Source: Peribacillus simplex
Lineage (GTDB): Bacteria > Bacillota > Bacilli > Bacillales > DSM-1321
Direction: 5' to 3'
NCBI RefSeq assembly: GCF_001578185.1
Contig: NZ_CP011008.1
Location: 1,206,001 to 1,270,000, forward strand
Length of the DNA stretch: 64,000 nt
Below, piece by piece: positions 53,555-64,000 of this stretch. The stretch's first letter is position 1, and each line of letters starts with the position of its first letter. Under the pieces are notes generated by a model. That model was not told the origin of the DNA. It saw only the letters and a list, made by a program, of their open reading frames with translations, and did not search any database. The position numbers were made by a program, and so were the translations under genes.

Positions 53555-56146
53555 ATGGATATGAATAAAATGACGGAGAGAACCCAACAGGCATTCATTG
53601 GCGGCCAGGAACTAGCCAAAGATAGAGGGAATCCCGAGCTGACGGAGCTTCATTTATTAAAGGCCTTAATGGAACAGGACGAAAGTTTATTGATCAGGAT
53701 TTTATCGGAATCTGATAAACCGATGAATCAGTTTGATATAGGGCTTAATAGAGAATTGGATCGATTACCGGAAGTGAGTGGGAGTGTTTCCGAGGTTTAC
53801 ATGTCATCCTCCTTACAAAAAATTTTGACGGTTGCCGAAAAAGAAATGCAGAAGTGGGAAGATGAATATTTATCTGTGGAACATTTGCTGCTGGCGTCCT
53901 TGAAAGGCAATAACACGAATATAAACAGACTATTCTCATCACATGGAATCGATTACGAAAAAGCAAAACGGATTATACAAGATGTAAGGGGGAATCAGCG
54001 GGTGACTAGTCAAAATCCTGAAAGCACATATGAAGTACTGAAAAAATACGGCAGAGATCTTGTTGCTGAAGTTAAATCAGGGAAGGTCGATCCAGTCATC
54101 GGTCGTGATGCGGAAATCAGAAACGTCATCCGGATCCTATCACGTAAAACAAAAAATAACCCCGTATTAATTGGAGAACCTGGTGTTGGTAAGACAGCGA
54201 TTGTCGAAGGATTGGCGCAAAGGATCGTCAGGAAGGATGTCCCGGAAGGATTAAAGGACAAAACCGTTTTTTCACTAGATATGAGTGCACTTGTCGCAGG
54301 GGCAAAATTCCGCGGTGAATTTGAGGAACGTCTTAAAGCGGTATTAAATGAAATTAAGAAGAGTGATGGAAAAATTCTTTTATTCATCGATGAACTGCAT
54401 ACAATTGTCGGTGCTGGCAGAACGGATGGCGCACTTGATGCAGGGAATATGTTAAAGCCGATGCTTGCGCGTGGCGAGCTGCATTGTATCGGTGCAACAA
54501 CCCTTGATGAATATCGACAATATATTGAAAAAGATCCGGCTCTAGAACGTCGTTTCCAACAAGTTCTGGTTCCGGAACCAGATGTGGAGGATACGATTTC
54601 AATTTTGCGTGGGCTAAAAGAACGGTTTGAAATTCACCATGGTGTCAGGATTCATGATCGGGCAATCGTGGCTGCCTCTGTCCTTTCGAACCGATATATA
54701 ACGGAGCGATTTCTGCCGGATAAAGCAATAGATCTTGTGGATGAAGCCTGTGCGATGATCAGAATGGAAATCGATTCAATGCCATCTGAGTTGGATGAAA
54801 TCACGAGAAGGGTCATGCAACTTGAAATTGAAGAAGCGGCCTTGAAGAATGAGGAGGACCCTCAAAGCAAAGCTAGACTGGAAGTGCTTCAAAAAGAACT
54901 CTCAGAACTCAAGGATCAAGCGAATGGCATGAAAGCCAAGTGGCAAATGGAAAAGTCGGCGCTTCAAAAAGTGCAGGATCAACGTGAGGAACTTGAGAAG
55001 TTGCGTCATGAACTGGAACAGGCAGAGAATGACTATGACCTTAACCGAGCAGCGGAACTTCGGCACGGAAGGATTCCACAGCTTCAAAAAGAGTTGGATG
55101 CCATGGAAGATGAATTGGAAAAGGAAAAACAGGAATCACGGTTGCTTCGCCAAGAAGTGACGGAGGAGGAAATTGCCTCGATCGTTGCAAGGTGGACGGG
55201 GATTCCTGTAAGCAAGCTGGTGGAAAGTGAAAGGGAAAAGCTGCTTCGACTATCTGAGATCCTTCATGAACGCGTAATAGGTCAAGGGGAAGCGGTGGAA
55301 CTCGTATCCGATGCTGTATTAAGGGCAAGGGCGGGAATTAAAGATCCAAACAGACCGATTGGTTCATTCATTTTCCTGGGGCCGACGGGTGTGGGTAAAA
55401 CAGAACTCGTAAAAGCTTTGGCAGAAACGTTATTCGATAGTGAAGAACATATGATTCGTATCGATATGTCGGAATATATGGAGAAACATTCCGTGTCCCG
55501 TCTTGTTGGTGCACCCCCTGGATATGTTGGATTTGAGGAAGGAGGCCAACTAACGGAGGCAGTTAGGAGAAACCCCTACTCGGTCGTATTATTGGACGAA
55601 ATTGAAAAGGCGCATCCGGAAGTCTTCAATATTTTGCTGCAAATGTTGGATGACGGGAGGATAACAGACTCCCAAGGTAGAACCATAAACTGTAAAAATA
55701 CAGTGATCATCATGACTTCAAATATCGGTTCCCATTTCTTGTTGCAGTCCAACCGAGTGGATGGTGGAATTGAAGAAGAGATAAAAGATCAAGTCTTTAA
55801 AGAATTAAGAGGGCATTTCCGTCCGGAATTTTTGAATCGGGTAGATGATATTGTTTTATTCAAACCGCTTACTAAACAAGAAATCGTTGAAATCGTAGAA
55901 AAAATGGTTTTTCAATTACAGGTAAGGTTAACTGAACAAAATATAAACCTTAATGTCACTGAAGCGGCCAAGGAATTCATTGCGGACCAGGGATATGATC
56001 CTGTATATGGGGCCAGACCGTTGAAGCGATTCATCCAAAAGCATCTGGAAACGAAGATCGCCCGTAAAATCATAGCTGGCACAGTTGGACTGAATGAAGA
56101 AGGAATAACGATTGATTATGATGATGATGAATTGGTCCTCATATAA
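53555..56146 (+). CDS. clpB: ATP-dependent disaggregase ClpB
   Basis: ClpB is a ring-shaped AAA+ chaperone that rescues aggregated proteins with DnaK. The 863-residue protein has two N-terminal Clp repeats (about 1-150), a first ATPase domain with Walker A GEPGVGKT (from residue 207), a coiled-coil middle domain (about 405-525) that separates ClpB from ClpC and ClpA, and a second ATPase with GPTGVGKT (from 609). The start ATG 53555 follows GGGAGG. B. subtilis has no clpB, while B. cereus-type genomes carry it next to the same fabH-fabF neighbourhood. The CtsR box upstream gives heat-shock control. Confidence 0.95.
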   Translation: MDMNKMTERTQQAFIGGQELAKDRGNPELTELHLLKALMEQDESLLIRILSESDKPMNQFDIGLNRELDRLPEVSGSVSEVYMSSSLQKILTVAEKEMQKWEDEYLSVEHLLLASLKGNNTNINRLFSSHGIDYEKAKRIIQDVRGNQRVTSQNPESTYEVLKKYGRDLVAEVKSGKVDPVIGRDAEIRNVIRILSRKTKNNPVLIGEPGVGKTAIVEGLAQRIVRKDVPEGLKDKTVFSLDMSALVAGAKFRGEFEERLKAVLNEIKKSDGKILLFIDELHTIVGAGRTDGALDAGNMLKPMLARGELHCIGATTLDEYRQYIEKDPALERRFQQVLVPEPDVEDTISILRGLKERFEIHHGVRIHDRAIVAASVLSNRYITERFLPDKAIDLVDEACAMIRMEIDSMPSELDEITRRVMQLEIEEAALKNEEDPQSKARLEVLQKELSELKDQANGMKAKWQMEKSALQKVQDQREELEKLRHELEQAENDYDLNRAAELRHGRIPQLQKELDAMEDELEKEKQESRLLRQEVTEEEIASIVARWTGIPVSKLVESEREKLLRLSEILHERVIGQGEAVELVSDAVLRARAGIKDPNRPIGSFIFLGPTGVGKTELVKALAETLFDSEEHMIRIDMSEYMEKHSVSRLVGAPPGYVGFEEGGQLTEAVRRNPYSVVLLDEIEKAHPEVFNILLQMLDDGRITDSQGRTINCKNTVIIMTSNIGSHFLLQSNRVDGGIEEEIKDQVFKELRGHFRPEFLNRVDDIVLFKPLTKQEIVEIVEKMVFQLQVRLTEQNINLNVTEAAKEFIADQGYDPVYGARPLKRFIQKHLETKIARKIIAGTVGLNEEGITIDYDDDELVLI

Positions 56147-56161
56147 AAAATTTGAAATGGA

Positions 56162-56216
56162 GTTTAACCGTAAGCAAAGTACGGTTAACAAAAAGGACAT
56201 CCTCAATGGATGTCCT
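56162..56216. terminator. Tandem hairpins between clpB and yjzD
   Basis: TTAACCGTA / TACGGTTAA, then AAGGACATCC / GGATGTCCT followed by CTTTTG; a bidirectional terminator for the convergent genes. Confidence 0.75.
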
Positions 56217-56226
56217 CTTTTGCTTC

Positions 56227-56418
56227 TTAATGTTGATGAGAGTCTTTTGCTGGCCCAGCAGGCAAAATAGCAGGGATGATGCAAATCAGGATAGCAGCAG
56301 CTAATCCTAAAATCGTTCCCTGTTTAGCATCGTATGAAACTCCGATCATGGAAGAAACAACATATACAGTCATATGCACTAATAAGAATGTCCAAAAAAT
56401 TGCCCAAGCATAACGCAT
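56227..56418 (-). CDS. yjzD: YjzD-like membrane protein (DUF2929)
   Basis: The 63-residue protein has two hydrophobic helices (WAIFWTFLLVHMTVYVVSSMIG and GTILGLAAAILICIIPAILP) and a short His-rich tail. Length, helix arrangement and location before yjaU match YjzD of B. subtilis (DUF2929). Function is unknown. The start has a weak AGGTG ribosome site. About 300 bases of AT-rich sequence without recognisable features separate it from divergent yjaU. Confidence 0.78.
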   Translation of the reverse strand: MRYAWAIFWTFLLVHMTVYVVSSMIGVSYDAKQGTILGLAAAILICIIPAILPAGPAKDSHQH

Positions 56419-56714
56419 CGAATTTCACCTCATTCCACTACATTCATTTTTATCTTACCATAATTAATATACAGTTAAAACGTGTTTTTAATAATAACCT
56501 TTAAATAATTCATACATTAAATCATAAGAGAACTTTTCAGGCACAGTCCAGTTGGTACCAAACGTCAAATGGAAAATCATAGGACCTAATATAAAACAAA
56601 ATCATCACTATTTGGTTAATTTGGGATAAGAAGTTAGGTATTTCCACTGACCCTTTCTATTTTTCGTCATAAATTAATATAGTAGTAGTAATATTCCTTA
56701 AAGGAGTTTGACCG

Positions 56715-57437
56715 ATGGAACAACGAACTTTTCAAATTGATGACCAATGGAATATCATCTATTATCCAGAGCGGCCCAGTGGTTTTTCCGTATTGGTAAT
56801 TGGAGACCGTAGTCATTTTGTCGAAAAAGACAGCAGCTTTTGGCTGCAGCATCCTGGCAGGTTGGAGATATTGGAATATTTAAAGGAATACGGATACACG
56901 CTATTTTCATCCAATTTTTACGGAGCCAACTGGGGAAGCCCAAAAGCATTGAACCTTTCCCTTAACCTATATATTCTCTTCATGAAAAAAGAAATAGTCA
57001 ATCAAAGGGTTCATATATTGGCAGAGGGGTCAGGAGCGCTCCTTGCCTTAAAGCTAATGAATGAACTTGGAAATAAAATACGTTCAGTTGTATTGATTGA
57101 TCCGGTTTTTTCCTTGAAAGCACAACTGGAGAAGGAAAAGGAAAATAAGTTCTTCTATAAAAAATGGCTGTCCGAGGTCGCTGCTGCATACGAGCTCGAT
57201 CCACCAGAATGTGAACAGCATATTATGGACACTGAAGATCCAGTGATTGCTGAGAAAATCCCCATGAAAGTGATTCAGGTTTTTGGAAGCATGCGGAAAG
57301 AGCAAGCCTCCCTTTATCGGCAAATCCAACTGGCTAGAAAAGCAGACTTGCAGCTGACGTATTTATTACCGGAAAAACGGTATAAAATCCCCTATCAAAT
57401 ACAGAAGTTTTTCAATGAGAATGAAGAGTCTTTATGA
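56715..57437 (+). CDS. yjaU: Alpha/beta-fold hydrolase-like protein YjaU
   Basis: The 240-residue protein has an alpha/beta hydrolase layout with a nucleophile-elbow-like AEGSGALLAL and a following LIDPVFS strand. A catalytic histidine is not obvious near the C terminus, so activity is uncertain. The neighbourhood (yjaV downstream, comZ and fabHA further on) identifies it as YjaU. The ATG lies after AAAGGAG. Confidence 0.75.
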   Translation: MEQRTFQIDDQWNIIYYPERPSGFSVLVIGDRSHFVEKDSSFWLQHPGRLEILEYLKEYGYTLFSSNFYGANWGSPKALNLSLNLYILFMKKEIVNQRVHILAEGSGALLALKLMNELGNKIRSVVLIDPVFSLKAQLEKEKENKFFYKKWLSEVAAAYELDPPECEQHIMDTEDPVIAEKIPMKVIQVFGSMRKEQASLYRQIQLARKADLQLTYLLPEKRYKIPYQIQKFFNENEESL

Positions 57438-57539
57438 GAATGGATATATTTCTACAATAGTTTGCATACGATACAGCATCTAAAAAAACTAGACGTGCCG
57501 GATGAAGAGGGCTGGATGGCATACGAGGGGGCTGTATTT

Positions 57540-58373
57540 ATGCAAACATACATTGTAATAGGCGCTTATCAATTTGTGGGATTCTATGTGGCTCAATACT
57601 TTTTGAACCAAGGGGAAGAAGTAATCGGAATTGATTGGACTGATTCCGAAGCAAGTAAATATATTATGGAAGAAAAGGAACTTGAAATAGGTAGAAGTTC
57701 AAATTATATTTACTTTCCGATAAATAAACTTAAATTATTGGATATTACAAAGCAGGACACTGTGTTCATATCTTGTTACGATATTCAAAGCGGAAAGATG
57801 GGTAAAATCGATTTTCTTATAGACGAAATCGTTTTCTTTATTGAGAAATGCAAAAAAAATGGCTCGAATGAAACGCCAAATTTTGTTGTTTTCATGCCAA
57901 TTGAAGAAGAGATCAGTATTTTTCAATCCATATTAAGCTCGATTCGTGGAATTGATTCTGCAAAAATCATATTTTTACCCACGATTTATGGACCTTGGCA
58001 ATCGGAAGGCATGAGCTTTGAAGCTGGGATCAATCAACTTGGTCAGTCTGATATCAAACCGGCGATTGCTAACGAATATACTGGGGATGCTCTCTTCATC
58101 ACTGATTTTGTGAATGCTTTGGAAGAAGTGCTTGCTTCCTCTTCCGATAGGGATATCCAATTGTGCAGCAGTATAGATGATCATTGGAATAAATGTGCAA
58201 AGTTAATATTTGGTGAAAGTTTGGGTTCATTCAATTCCCGATCAACAACTAAAATCAATAAAGGATCAATATTTGAGGTGCCTAGCAAAATAGATCCAGA
58301 AGAAGGCATTGCTTTACAAAGAAAACATAATAAACGATTAAACTTACTTAAAAAGTGGAGAAAGCGTGATTAA
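57540..58373 (+). CDS. yjaV: NAD-dependent epimerase-like protein YjaV
   Basis: The 277-residue protein resembles extended SDR/epimerases: a first strand YIVIGAYQFVGFYVAQYFL, and a later TIYGPWQSEGMSF segment typical of nucleotide-sugar epimerases. The glycine loop is degenerate (GAYQFVG) and the Tyr-x3-Lys pair is not visible, so it may not be an active oxidoreductase. The start at 57540 follows GAGGGGG; the longer frame from 57462 has none. Synteny supports YjaV. Confidence 0.72.
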   Translation: MQTYIVIGAYQFVGFYVAQYFLNQGEEVIGIDWTDSEASKYIMEEKELEIGRSSNYIYFPINKLKLLDITKQDTVFISCYDIQSGKMGKIDFLIDEIVFFIEKCKKNGSNETPNFVVFMPIEEEISIFQSILSSIRGIDSAKIIFLPTIYGPWQSEGMSFEAGINQLGQSDIKPAIANEYTGDALFITDFVNALEEVLASSSDRDIQLCSSIDDHWNKCAKLIFGESLGSFNSRSTTKINKGSIFEVPSKIDPEEGIALQRKHNKRLNLLKKWRKRD

Positions 58374-58646
58374 AGAGGGAATGGCTGGTTAATCCGGATA
58401 ATCAAATTTGAGGGCAATTATGAACAAAGAACATTCGAATCACAATTTTTTTGTGATCGAGAACTTTCGTTATTTAAGAAGGTCAAAACTGTATATTTGC
58501 CTCTACCTTATATGTTTTGTACTATAATGTTCAAGGACCGAAATTAATATCAAATGATATTCATGATTTTATATTTATGCCCTTTACGAAAGGGACATCT
58601 GGAATTATGATAATATTGATATTCAAATGATAGGGGGAAACACAAA

Positions 58647-58829
58647 ATGAGTTCAGATAAAACTCTTGAATTTATGGGGATCGCCATGAAGTACTTCCCT
58701 GAGGCTAAAGCGAAGCTTGAAGCAAACGGGATTCCATTCTCAATGGAGATGGCAGAGCCATTCATGGAGCTCTTTAAAAACGTAATGCAAGAAGCTTATG
58801 AGCTTGGGAAACAAGATGCTCAGCGTTAA
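58647..58829 (+). CDS. comZ: ComG operon repressor ComZ
   Basis: The 60-residue acidic helical protein (LEFMGIAMKYFPEAKAKLEANGIPFSMEMAEPF, then MQEAYELGKQ) matches ComZ, a small protein that lowers expression of the comG DNA-uptake operon in B. subtilis. The ATG follows AGGGGGA. The gene med, which precedes comZ in B. subtilis, is missing; the 273 bases in front (58374-58646) contain only a small hairpin near 58440 and a TATAAT at 58524. Confidence 0.88.
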   Translation: MSSDKTLEFMGIAMKYFPEAKAKLEANGIPFSMEMAEPFMELFKNVMQEAYELGKQDAQR

Positions 58830-58837
58830 TTAAACGT

Positions 58838-58873
58838 AGGCTGTCCAAATAAAAGGACAGCCTGCATTTTTTT
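58838..58873. terminator. Terminator of comZ
   Basis: Perfect 9-bp stem AGGCTGTCC / GGACAGCCT, followed by GCATTTTTTT; it also separates the convergent small gene. Confidence 0.85.
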
Positions 58874-59093
58874 ATTCTTTTTTCAAGAACTTGGCGATCA
58901 ATGGGTTCAGATTAATTTTATCAATGGCCGGTTTGTATTGACCGTATAAGCCCATCAATGTTTCAACGCTCTCCATCAATTGCATGTAATCAACATTCGA
59001 TTCCTCTTGTTGGGGTTCACTTTTCCTGCCAAACATCAAATTCGAAAAATGATCATCCTGGTTACTCCGGTTGCTGTGATTGAAGATGTCCAC
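58872..59093 (-). CDS. Small acidic protein between comZ and fabHA (YjzB-like position)
   Basis: A 73-residue protein with a polar, Asn/Gln/Ser-rich N-terminal half and a helical C-terminal half (DYMQLMESVETLMGLYGQYKPAIDKINLNPLIAKFLKK). It starts at GTG 59093, seven bases after AAAGGAGG. Its position opposite to comZ and fabHA corresponds to yjzB of B. subtilis; I could not confirm the family from sequence. A role in spores or envelope is not inferable. Confidence 0.75.
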   Translation of the reverse strand: MDIFNHSNRSNQDDHFSNLMFGRKSEPQQEESNVDYMQLMESVETLMGLYGQYKPAIDKINLNPLIAKFLKKE

Positions 59094-59206
59094 AATAATT
59101 CCTCCTTTTCTCCTTTTATTTATAATGTATGTCCCTAAAATCCCTTGGCATAGGCATTTGTCCGACTTCAGTAACGGAATCTTTTATCCTTTCAAACTGT
59201 TATCTC

Positions 59207-59251
59207 TTGCAAGGAGGTGTTTTTTTATATAAAATTAGTACCAGGTAATAA
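59207..59251 (+). promoter_or_regulatory. fabHA promoter with FapR operator
   Basis: TTGCAA (59207-59212) and TAAAAT (59230-59235) with 17-base spacing are followed by TTAGTACCAGGTAATAA (59235-59251), a 17-bp near-palindrome matching the FapR box. Malonyl-CoA-responsive repression of fabHA-fabF is expected. Confidence 0.85.
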
Positions 59252-59294
59252 TAGATGCTTATAATAACTCATTAAAATATAAGGGGATGGCAAA

Positions 59295-60230
59295 ATGAAC
59301 GCTGGAATACTAGGGCTTGGCCGCTACTTACCCGATAAAATCGTTACAAATGCGGATTTAGAGAAAATGATGGATACCTCTGACGAGTGGATCCGGACTA
59401 GGACAGGTATAGAGGAAAGAAGAATTGCCAATGATGACATTGAAACATCAGATATGGCTTATGAAGCCGCAAAAGCTGCATTGGCAAATGCAAAAATTTC
59501 GGCTGAAGAGATAGATTTAATTCTTGTAGCTACTGTTACACCGGATCAGTCGTTTCCTTCTGTCGCGTGTATGATTCAAGAGAAATTGGGAGCGAAAAGT
59601 GCAGCTGCAATGGATGTAAGTGCTGCATGCGCGGGTTTTATGTATGCAATGATCACTGCACAGCAGTTCATTAAGACAGGTGCATATAAGCATGTATTGA
59701 TTGTCGGTGTTGAAAAACTTTCGAAGGTAACCAATTGGGAAGACCGCAATACTGCTGTACTATTTGGTGACGGAGCGGGTGCAGCTGTACTTGGACCTGT
59801 TTCGGAAGGCAAAGGGATCCTTGCCTTTGAATTAGGCGCAGATGGAACTGGTGGGAAGCACTTATTACAGGATGGAGATTTCATTCATATGAATGGACGT
59901 GAAGTATTTAAATTTGCTGTCCGTCAGATGGGGGAATCCAGCCTAAGTGTGTTGGATAAAGCTGGATTAACAAAAGAAGATGTGGATTTGCTTGTACCGC
60001 ATCAAGCAAACATACGCATTATGGAATCCTCAAGGGAACGCTTGGGTCTCCCGATTGAAAAAATGACAAAAACGGTTCATAAATATGGAAATACTTCTTC
60101 AGCGTCCATTCCAATGGCCCTTGTGGAAGAAATGGAAGCAGGAAGAATCAAGGACAACGACCTAATTATCATGGTCGGTTTTGGTGGTGGCCTTACATGG
60201 GGCGCTATCGCTCTTAGATGGGGTAAATAA
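59295..60230 (+). CDS. fabHA: 3-oxoacyl-ACP synthase III (FabHA)
   Basis: FabH starts fatty acid chains by condensing a short acyl-CoA (branched primers in Bacillus) with malonyl-ACP. The 311-residue protein has the catalytic Cys112 in VSAACAGF, the His in HQANIRI and the Asn in GNTSSAS, the full thiolase-fold triad. It is first in the fabHA-fabF operon behind a FapR-controlled promoter; position identifies it as FabHA rather than the second paralogue. The start ATG follows AAGGGGATGG. Confidence 0.95.
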   Translation: MNAGILGLGRYLPDKIVTNADLEKMMDTSDEWIRTRTGIEERRIANDDIETSDMAYEAAKAALANAKISAEEIDLILVATVTPDQSFPSVACMIQEKLGAKSAAAMDVSAACAGFMYAMITAQQFIKTGAYKHVLIVGVEKLSKVTNWEDRNTAVLFGDGAGAAVLGPVSEGKGILAFELGADGTGGKHLLQDGDFIHMNGREVFKFAVRQMGESSLSVLDKAGLTKEDVDLLVPHQANIRIMESSRERLGLPIEKMTKTVHKYGNTSSASIPMALVEEMEAGRIKDNDLIIMVGFGGGLTWGAIALRWGK

Positions 60231-60283
60231 AAAAAGAAGAAGCAAAACATAAAAGCTTTAAAAAAAGGAAGGAGCCATTTCTA

Positions 60284-61522
60284 ATGACTAATCGTCGTGT
60301 AGTTGTAACAGGTATTGGAGCAATATCACCAGTTGGTAATGATGCAGAAACTGGATGGAAGAATATAATCGAGGGGAAATCAGGAATAGGTCCTTTAACT
60401 CGTTTGAATGCTGAAGAATTCCCTGTTAAAGTTGCTGCTGAAATCAAGGAGTTTGATATAGAGACATATATTAATCGTAAAGAAGCGCGTAAGATGGACC
60501 GTTTTACCCATTATGCAATTGCTGCGTCCGTTATGGCATATAATGATAGTAAGCTGGAAATAACGGATGAAAATGCAGCACGTGTCGGAGTCTGGATCGG
60601 TTCGGGTATCGGTGGGTTGGAGACACTTGAGACACAGCATGAAAACTTTTTAAACAGAGGGTATAAGCGGGTGAGCCCATTTTTCGTACCAATGATGATT
60701 CCGGACATGGCTGCTGGCCAGGTGTCTATCTTACTGGGTGCTAAAGGAATCAATTCATGTACGGTAACAGCCTGCGCAACAGGAACAAATTCAATTGGTG
60801 ACGCGTTTAAAGCCATTCAACGGGGCGACGCCGATGTGATGATCACAGGCGGAGCAGAAGCGCCAATCACAAAAATGTCGGTTGCGGGCTTCTGTGCAAA
60901 TACGGCTTTATCGACCAACCCTGATCCACAAACTGCTAGCCGTCCTTTTGATCTGAATCGTGATGGATTCGTAATCGGGGAAGGTGCAGGGATTATCGTT
61001 CTGGAAGATCTGGAACATGCATTGAATAGAGGGGCCAAGATTTATGCTGAAATAGCTGGGTATGGATCAACTGGAGATGCTTTCCATATAACGGCTCCGG
61101 CACCTGGTGGGGAAGGCGGGGCAAGGGCGATGAAAATTGCTATTGAGGATGCAGGTTTGAATCCGGAAGACATCCAATATGTGAATGCCCATGGAACGAG
61201 TACGCCATACAATGACAAATATGAAACAATGGCAGTCAAAGAAGTCTTTGGCGATCATGCTAATAAACTAGCATTAAGTTCAACTAAGTCCATGACAGGC
61301 CATATGTTAGGGGCAGCCGGTGGGGTCGAAGCAATATTCACGATTCAGGCAATCAGGGACAGCATATTGCCTCCAACGATCAATATTGAAACACCAGACC
61401 CTGAGTGTGATTTGGACTATGTTCCGAATAAAGCAAGGAAGTGCGAAATTAATGCCGCCATCAGCAATTCACTTGGATTCGGTGGACATAACGCTACTAT
61501 TCTTTTCAAAAAATATCAATAA
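60284..61522 (+). CDS. fabF: 3-oxoacyl-ACP synthase II (FabF)
   Basis: FabF elongates acyl-ACP by condensing it with malonyl-ACP. The 412-residue enzyme has Cys164 in TACATG and two histidines in [11 protein letters not shown] and [14 protein letters not shown]. The N-terminal [16 protein letters not shown] and the GFGGHNA terminus are typical. It follows fabHA by 53 bases and has an AAGGAAGGAG ribosome site. Same FapR-controlled transcript. Confidence 0.96.
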   Translation: MTNRRVVVTGIGAISPVGNDAETGWKNIIEGKSGIGPLTRLNAEEFPVKVAAEIKEFDIETYINRKEARKMDRFTHYAIAASVMAYNDSKLEITDENAARVGVWIGSGIGGLETLETQHENFLNRGYKRVSPFFVPMMIPDMAAGQVSILLGAKGINSCTVTACATGTNSIGDAFKAIQRGDADVMITGGAEAPITKMSVAGFCANTALSTNPDPQTASRPFDLNRDGFVIGEGAGIIVLEDLEHALNRGAKIYAEIAGYGSTGDAFHITAPAPGGEGGARAMKIAIEDAGLNPEDIQYVNAHGTSTPYNDKYETMAVKEVFGDHANKLALSSTKSMTGHMLGAAGGVEAIFTIQAIRDSILPPTINIETPDPECDLDYVPNKARKCEINAAISNSLGFGGHNATILFKKYQ

Positions 61523-61536
61523 ATTAAATTGAAGGT

Positions 61537-61566
61537 AGAGCAGATCTCTTGGGATCTGCTCTTTTT
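61537..61566 (+). terminator. Terminator of fabHA-fabF
   Basis: Perfect 10-bp stem AGAGCAGATC / GATCTGCTCT followed by TTTTT. Confidence 0.85.
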
Positions 61567-61654
61567 GTGTTATAGAGGTTATGCAAGGGATATAAAAGTG
61601 TCAACCGCCTTTTTAAAATCATACGATAGTCTAAAGAAGCGGGGGTGTATAGAA

Positions 61655-62425
61655 ATGGGAGTTATTTTAACTGATGAGTGGATGAAAAAGGATTTCAACC
61701 GCCCTGTCCAGATGATGGAAAGACTTAAAAGTACATTCAACAATACCCTTGATGCGAATATGATTTATCATCATTTATTGAAGCATGGTATGTATTCGCC
61801 AAATAAAAAAACGAAACTCACATGGGAACATTTAAAAGAAAATAATGCATGGGAAAAAACACAAAGCCTGTTTACTTCTTATAAGAAACTGTGGGGAGGG
61901 CCTGATGTTCCCATATATATTTTTCCGCTCATGTCTTCAGGGATGTGGAATAAAATGGTTGAAACGAAGTCAGGATTGGCATTTAAAGATAAACTATTCC
62001 TTTTTTACGACAAGGGTATAGCTGAAAAGGAAATGGAGGCCATATTGATTCACGAATATCATCATGTCTGCCGATTACATCATTTGAAAAAGGATCAAAA
62101 AGAATTCACTCTTCTTGATACGATGATCATGGAAGGACTGGCGGAAAGAACGGTGGGTAAATATTTAGGAGCAAAATATTTAGCGAAATGGACTAAATTA
62201 TATCAGGAAGATAAACTGCGAGAATTTTGGAGCAAGCATTTACAAGAAAAGCACACAATAAAACGTACAGATCCTCTTCATGATGTCCTTCTGCTTGGAA
62301 TGAAAGGATACCCACATATGCTTGGATACTGTAGTGGTTATTACCTAGTGAGAAATTCTGAAAAACTCTCTGTGAAAAAATCATTCATTATTCAATCTGA
62401 AGAATTCTTATCGAAAAAGAACTAA
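61655..62425 (+). CDS. yjaZ: DUF2268 putative zinc protease YjaZ
   Basis: The 256-residue protein carries the metalloprotease motif HEYHH (in AILIHEYHHVCRLHH) and a downstream conserved glutamate (MEGLAER), typical of the DUF2268 family including YjaZ. No signal peptide is seen, so activity would be intracellular; the substrate is unknown. The start at 61655 follows GCGGGGGTG. A longer in-frame opening begins at 61529 but runs over the fabF terminator and has no ribosome site. Confidence 0.86.
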   Translation: MGVILTDEWMKKDFNRPVQMMERLKSTFNNTLDANMIYHHLLKHGMYSPNKKTKLTWEHLKENNAWEKTQSLFTSYKKLWGGPDVPIYIFPLMSSGMWNKMVETKSGLAFKDKLFLFYDKGIAEKEMEAILIHEYHHVCRLHHLKKDQKEFTLLDTMIMEGLAERTVGKYLGAKYLAKWTKLYQEDKLREFWSKHLQEKHTIKRTDPLHDVLLLGMKGYPHMLGYCSGYYLVRNSEKLSVKKSFIIQSEEFLSKKN

Positions 62426-62534
62426 TTATATACGTTCTTTTTTTCTTAATCTGTTTTCTGGAATAGGAATAAATTGTATGGTTCCTGCCTATACTGATTG
62501 ACAAACAGAAATTTGTTTAAGTGAGGGATGAATG

Positions 62535-63290
62535 ATGTTATATCTTCATGATGTATGGGTTAACTGGTTTGAAGGAGAAGAAAACGGCTATAATATTTGT
62601 CATTTTCATGAATGGAGGAAGGATGATGGGATCGAGCTACTAGATCAAGTTCCTTTGTTGAAAGTGTCATCAACATTGTTCCACTACATAGAAAACGACT
62701 TGTCAGAATTACCTAAGCCATTGCTGAATGATGTGTATCAAAAAGCATATGCAAGGAAAAATCATGAACGAATTCAGCTTGACTATTGTTTTATCGTGAC
62801 TGATGGAAATGGAATTTTAGCTGTTGATACGATAGGTTATCATATTCCGATTAGGAAAAGCAGAATAATTCCCCGGCAGGAACAAATTGTTTATGACATG
62901 ATAGAAAACCATGATGAGATGGATTACACCTTTACTGAAAAACCTACATCTGAGAAAGAATATCATATTTTATCGCCGTCTCCCTTATTCATGAATGGGT
63001 TGACAAGAAAAGAAAGACAGCTTAAGCAATTACTATTCATGGCCATGGACCAATTATTCACGGCGAAAAACACTGCTGAAATCCGCTATTGGTATACAGA
63101 ATGGGCTCCTGAAAAATATGAAAGCATTCAAGAAATGGATTTTCAGATAGCATGGCTTGAGTTATATGAAGAAATGAAGGAAGGCTGGTCAGAGAAGCAC
63201 CTTCAACTTTGTGAAAACTTGGTGAAGGGGCAGCCTTTTTTTGAAAAGCTTTGGCAAGTGGAGGCTGGCGATAGCCCATCGATATTATGA
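62535..63290 (+). CDS. yjbA: UPF0736/DUF3603 family protein YjbA
   Basis: The 251-residue soluble protein begins [20 protein letters not shown] and has the block [20 protein letters not shown], both diagnostic for YjbA (DUF3603). Function is unknown. Of two adjacent ATG codons I chose 62535, seven bases from GAGGG and agreeing with relatives. In B. subtilis the oligopeptide transporter app operon separates yjaZ and yjbA; it is absent here. Confidence 0.9.
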   Translation: MLYLHDVWVNWFEGEENGYNICHFHEWRKDDGIELLDQVPLLKVSSTLFHYIENDLSELPKPLLNDVYQKAYARKNHERIQLDYCFIVTDGNGILAVDTIGYHIPIRKSRIIPRQEQIVYDMIENHDEMDYTFTEKPTSEKEYHILSPSPLFMNGLTRKERQLKQLLFMAMDQLFTAKNTAEIRYWYTEWAPEKYESIQEMDFQIAWLELYEEMKEGWSEKHLQLCENLVKGQPFFEKLWQVEAGDSPSIL

Positions 63291-63292
63291 AC

Positions 63293-63325
63293 AAAAAAGA
63301 CGATCCGATGAGGATCGTCTTTTTT
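63293..63325. terminator. Bidirectional terminator yjbA / trpS
   Basis: Perfect 8-bp stem GACGATCC / GGATCGTC flanked by A6 and T8, between convergent genes. Confidence 0.85.

Positions 63326-64000
<675 letters not shown>

Noticed and set aside
58420-58527. 35-codon frame (MNKEHSNHNFF...) between yjaV and comZ
   Set aside because: It has a poor ribosome site, contains a terminator-like hairpin at its centre and ends over the TATAAT of the probable comZ promoter; no family is recognisable.
58872-59093. Assigning the symbol yjzB firmly
   Set aside because: Only position and size support it; I could not verify sequence identity with yjzB from memory.

Overview
This window is a chromosomal segment from a low-GC, Gram-positive, spore-forming Bacillaceae. 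The gene order follows the addAB-gerP-yisL-yisN-asnO, yitS-yitT-yitU-yitV-yitW, argCJBD-carAB-argF and yjzC-yjzD-yjaU-yjaV-comZ-fabHA-fabF-yjaZ-yjbA-trpS backbone of Bacillus subtilis. It also carries clpB and a gentisate pathway, which B. subtilis does not have here. A Peribacillus (Bacillus simplex-like) identity is my inference from that combination and is not proven. I saw no rRNA, tRNA or CRISPR array.

Layout. 0.1-7.3 kb: addB-addA recombination helicase-nuclease. 7.3-8.6 kb: decayed IS1182-type element and a GC-rich dispersed repeat where sbcDC would sit in B. subtilis. 8.7-9.8 kb: orphan trpB. 9.9-11.9 kb: spore-coat germination operon gerPABCDEF (minus strand) with a sigma-K-like promoter. 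12-16.5 kb: acyl-CoA ligase, MFS transporter, DUF418 membrane protein. 16.6-19.7 kb: yisL, yisN, asnO. 19.8-27.9 kb: maltodextrin locus (cytoplasmic neopullulanase, lipoprotein binding protein, membrane-anchored amylase homologue with a destroyed active site, GH13 alpha-glucosidase, LacI regulator) without ABC permease genes. 28.0-28.3 kb: internally deleted inverted copy of the IS element. 28.3-38.1 kb: nonsense-interrupted metallo-beta-lactamase-fold gene, SDR, yitK, yitS, yitT, several very small genes, yitU, yitV, yitW, moaA, fnr. 38.2-47.8 kb: complete seven-gene arginine operon behind an ArgR-type promoter. 48-53.4 kb: yjzC and a gentisate / 3-hydroxybenzoate catabolic cluster under an IclR regulator. 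53.4-64 kb: CtsR-box clpB, yjzD, yjaU, yjaV, comZ, FapR-box fabHA-fabF, yjaZ, yjbA and the 3' part of trpS.

How the parts work together. The arginine operon converts glutamate to citrulline in one transcript: ArgJ, ArgB, ArgC and ArgD make ornithine, CarAB makes carbamoyl phosphate, and ArgF joins them. The aromatic cluster should convert 3-hydroxybenzoate to gentisate, ring-cleave it, isomerise maleylpyruvate and hydrolyse fumarylpyruvate to fumarate plus pyruvate. The only candidate for the isomerase is a DinB-fold protein. The maltodextrin locus captures linear maltodextrins at the membrane and degrades them inside the cell, but its permease must be encoded elsewhere.

The most notable points are the GH13 pseudoenzyme, the DinB-fold candidate isomerase, the inverted pair of mobile-element remnants bracketing about 20 kb, an amber codon inside an otherwise intact hydrolase gene, and a hairpin that can hide the ribosome binding site of a 43-residue gene.
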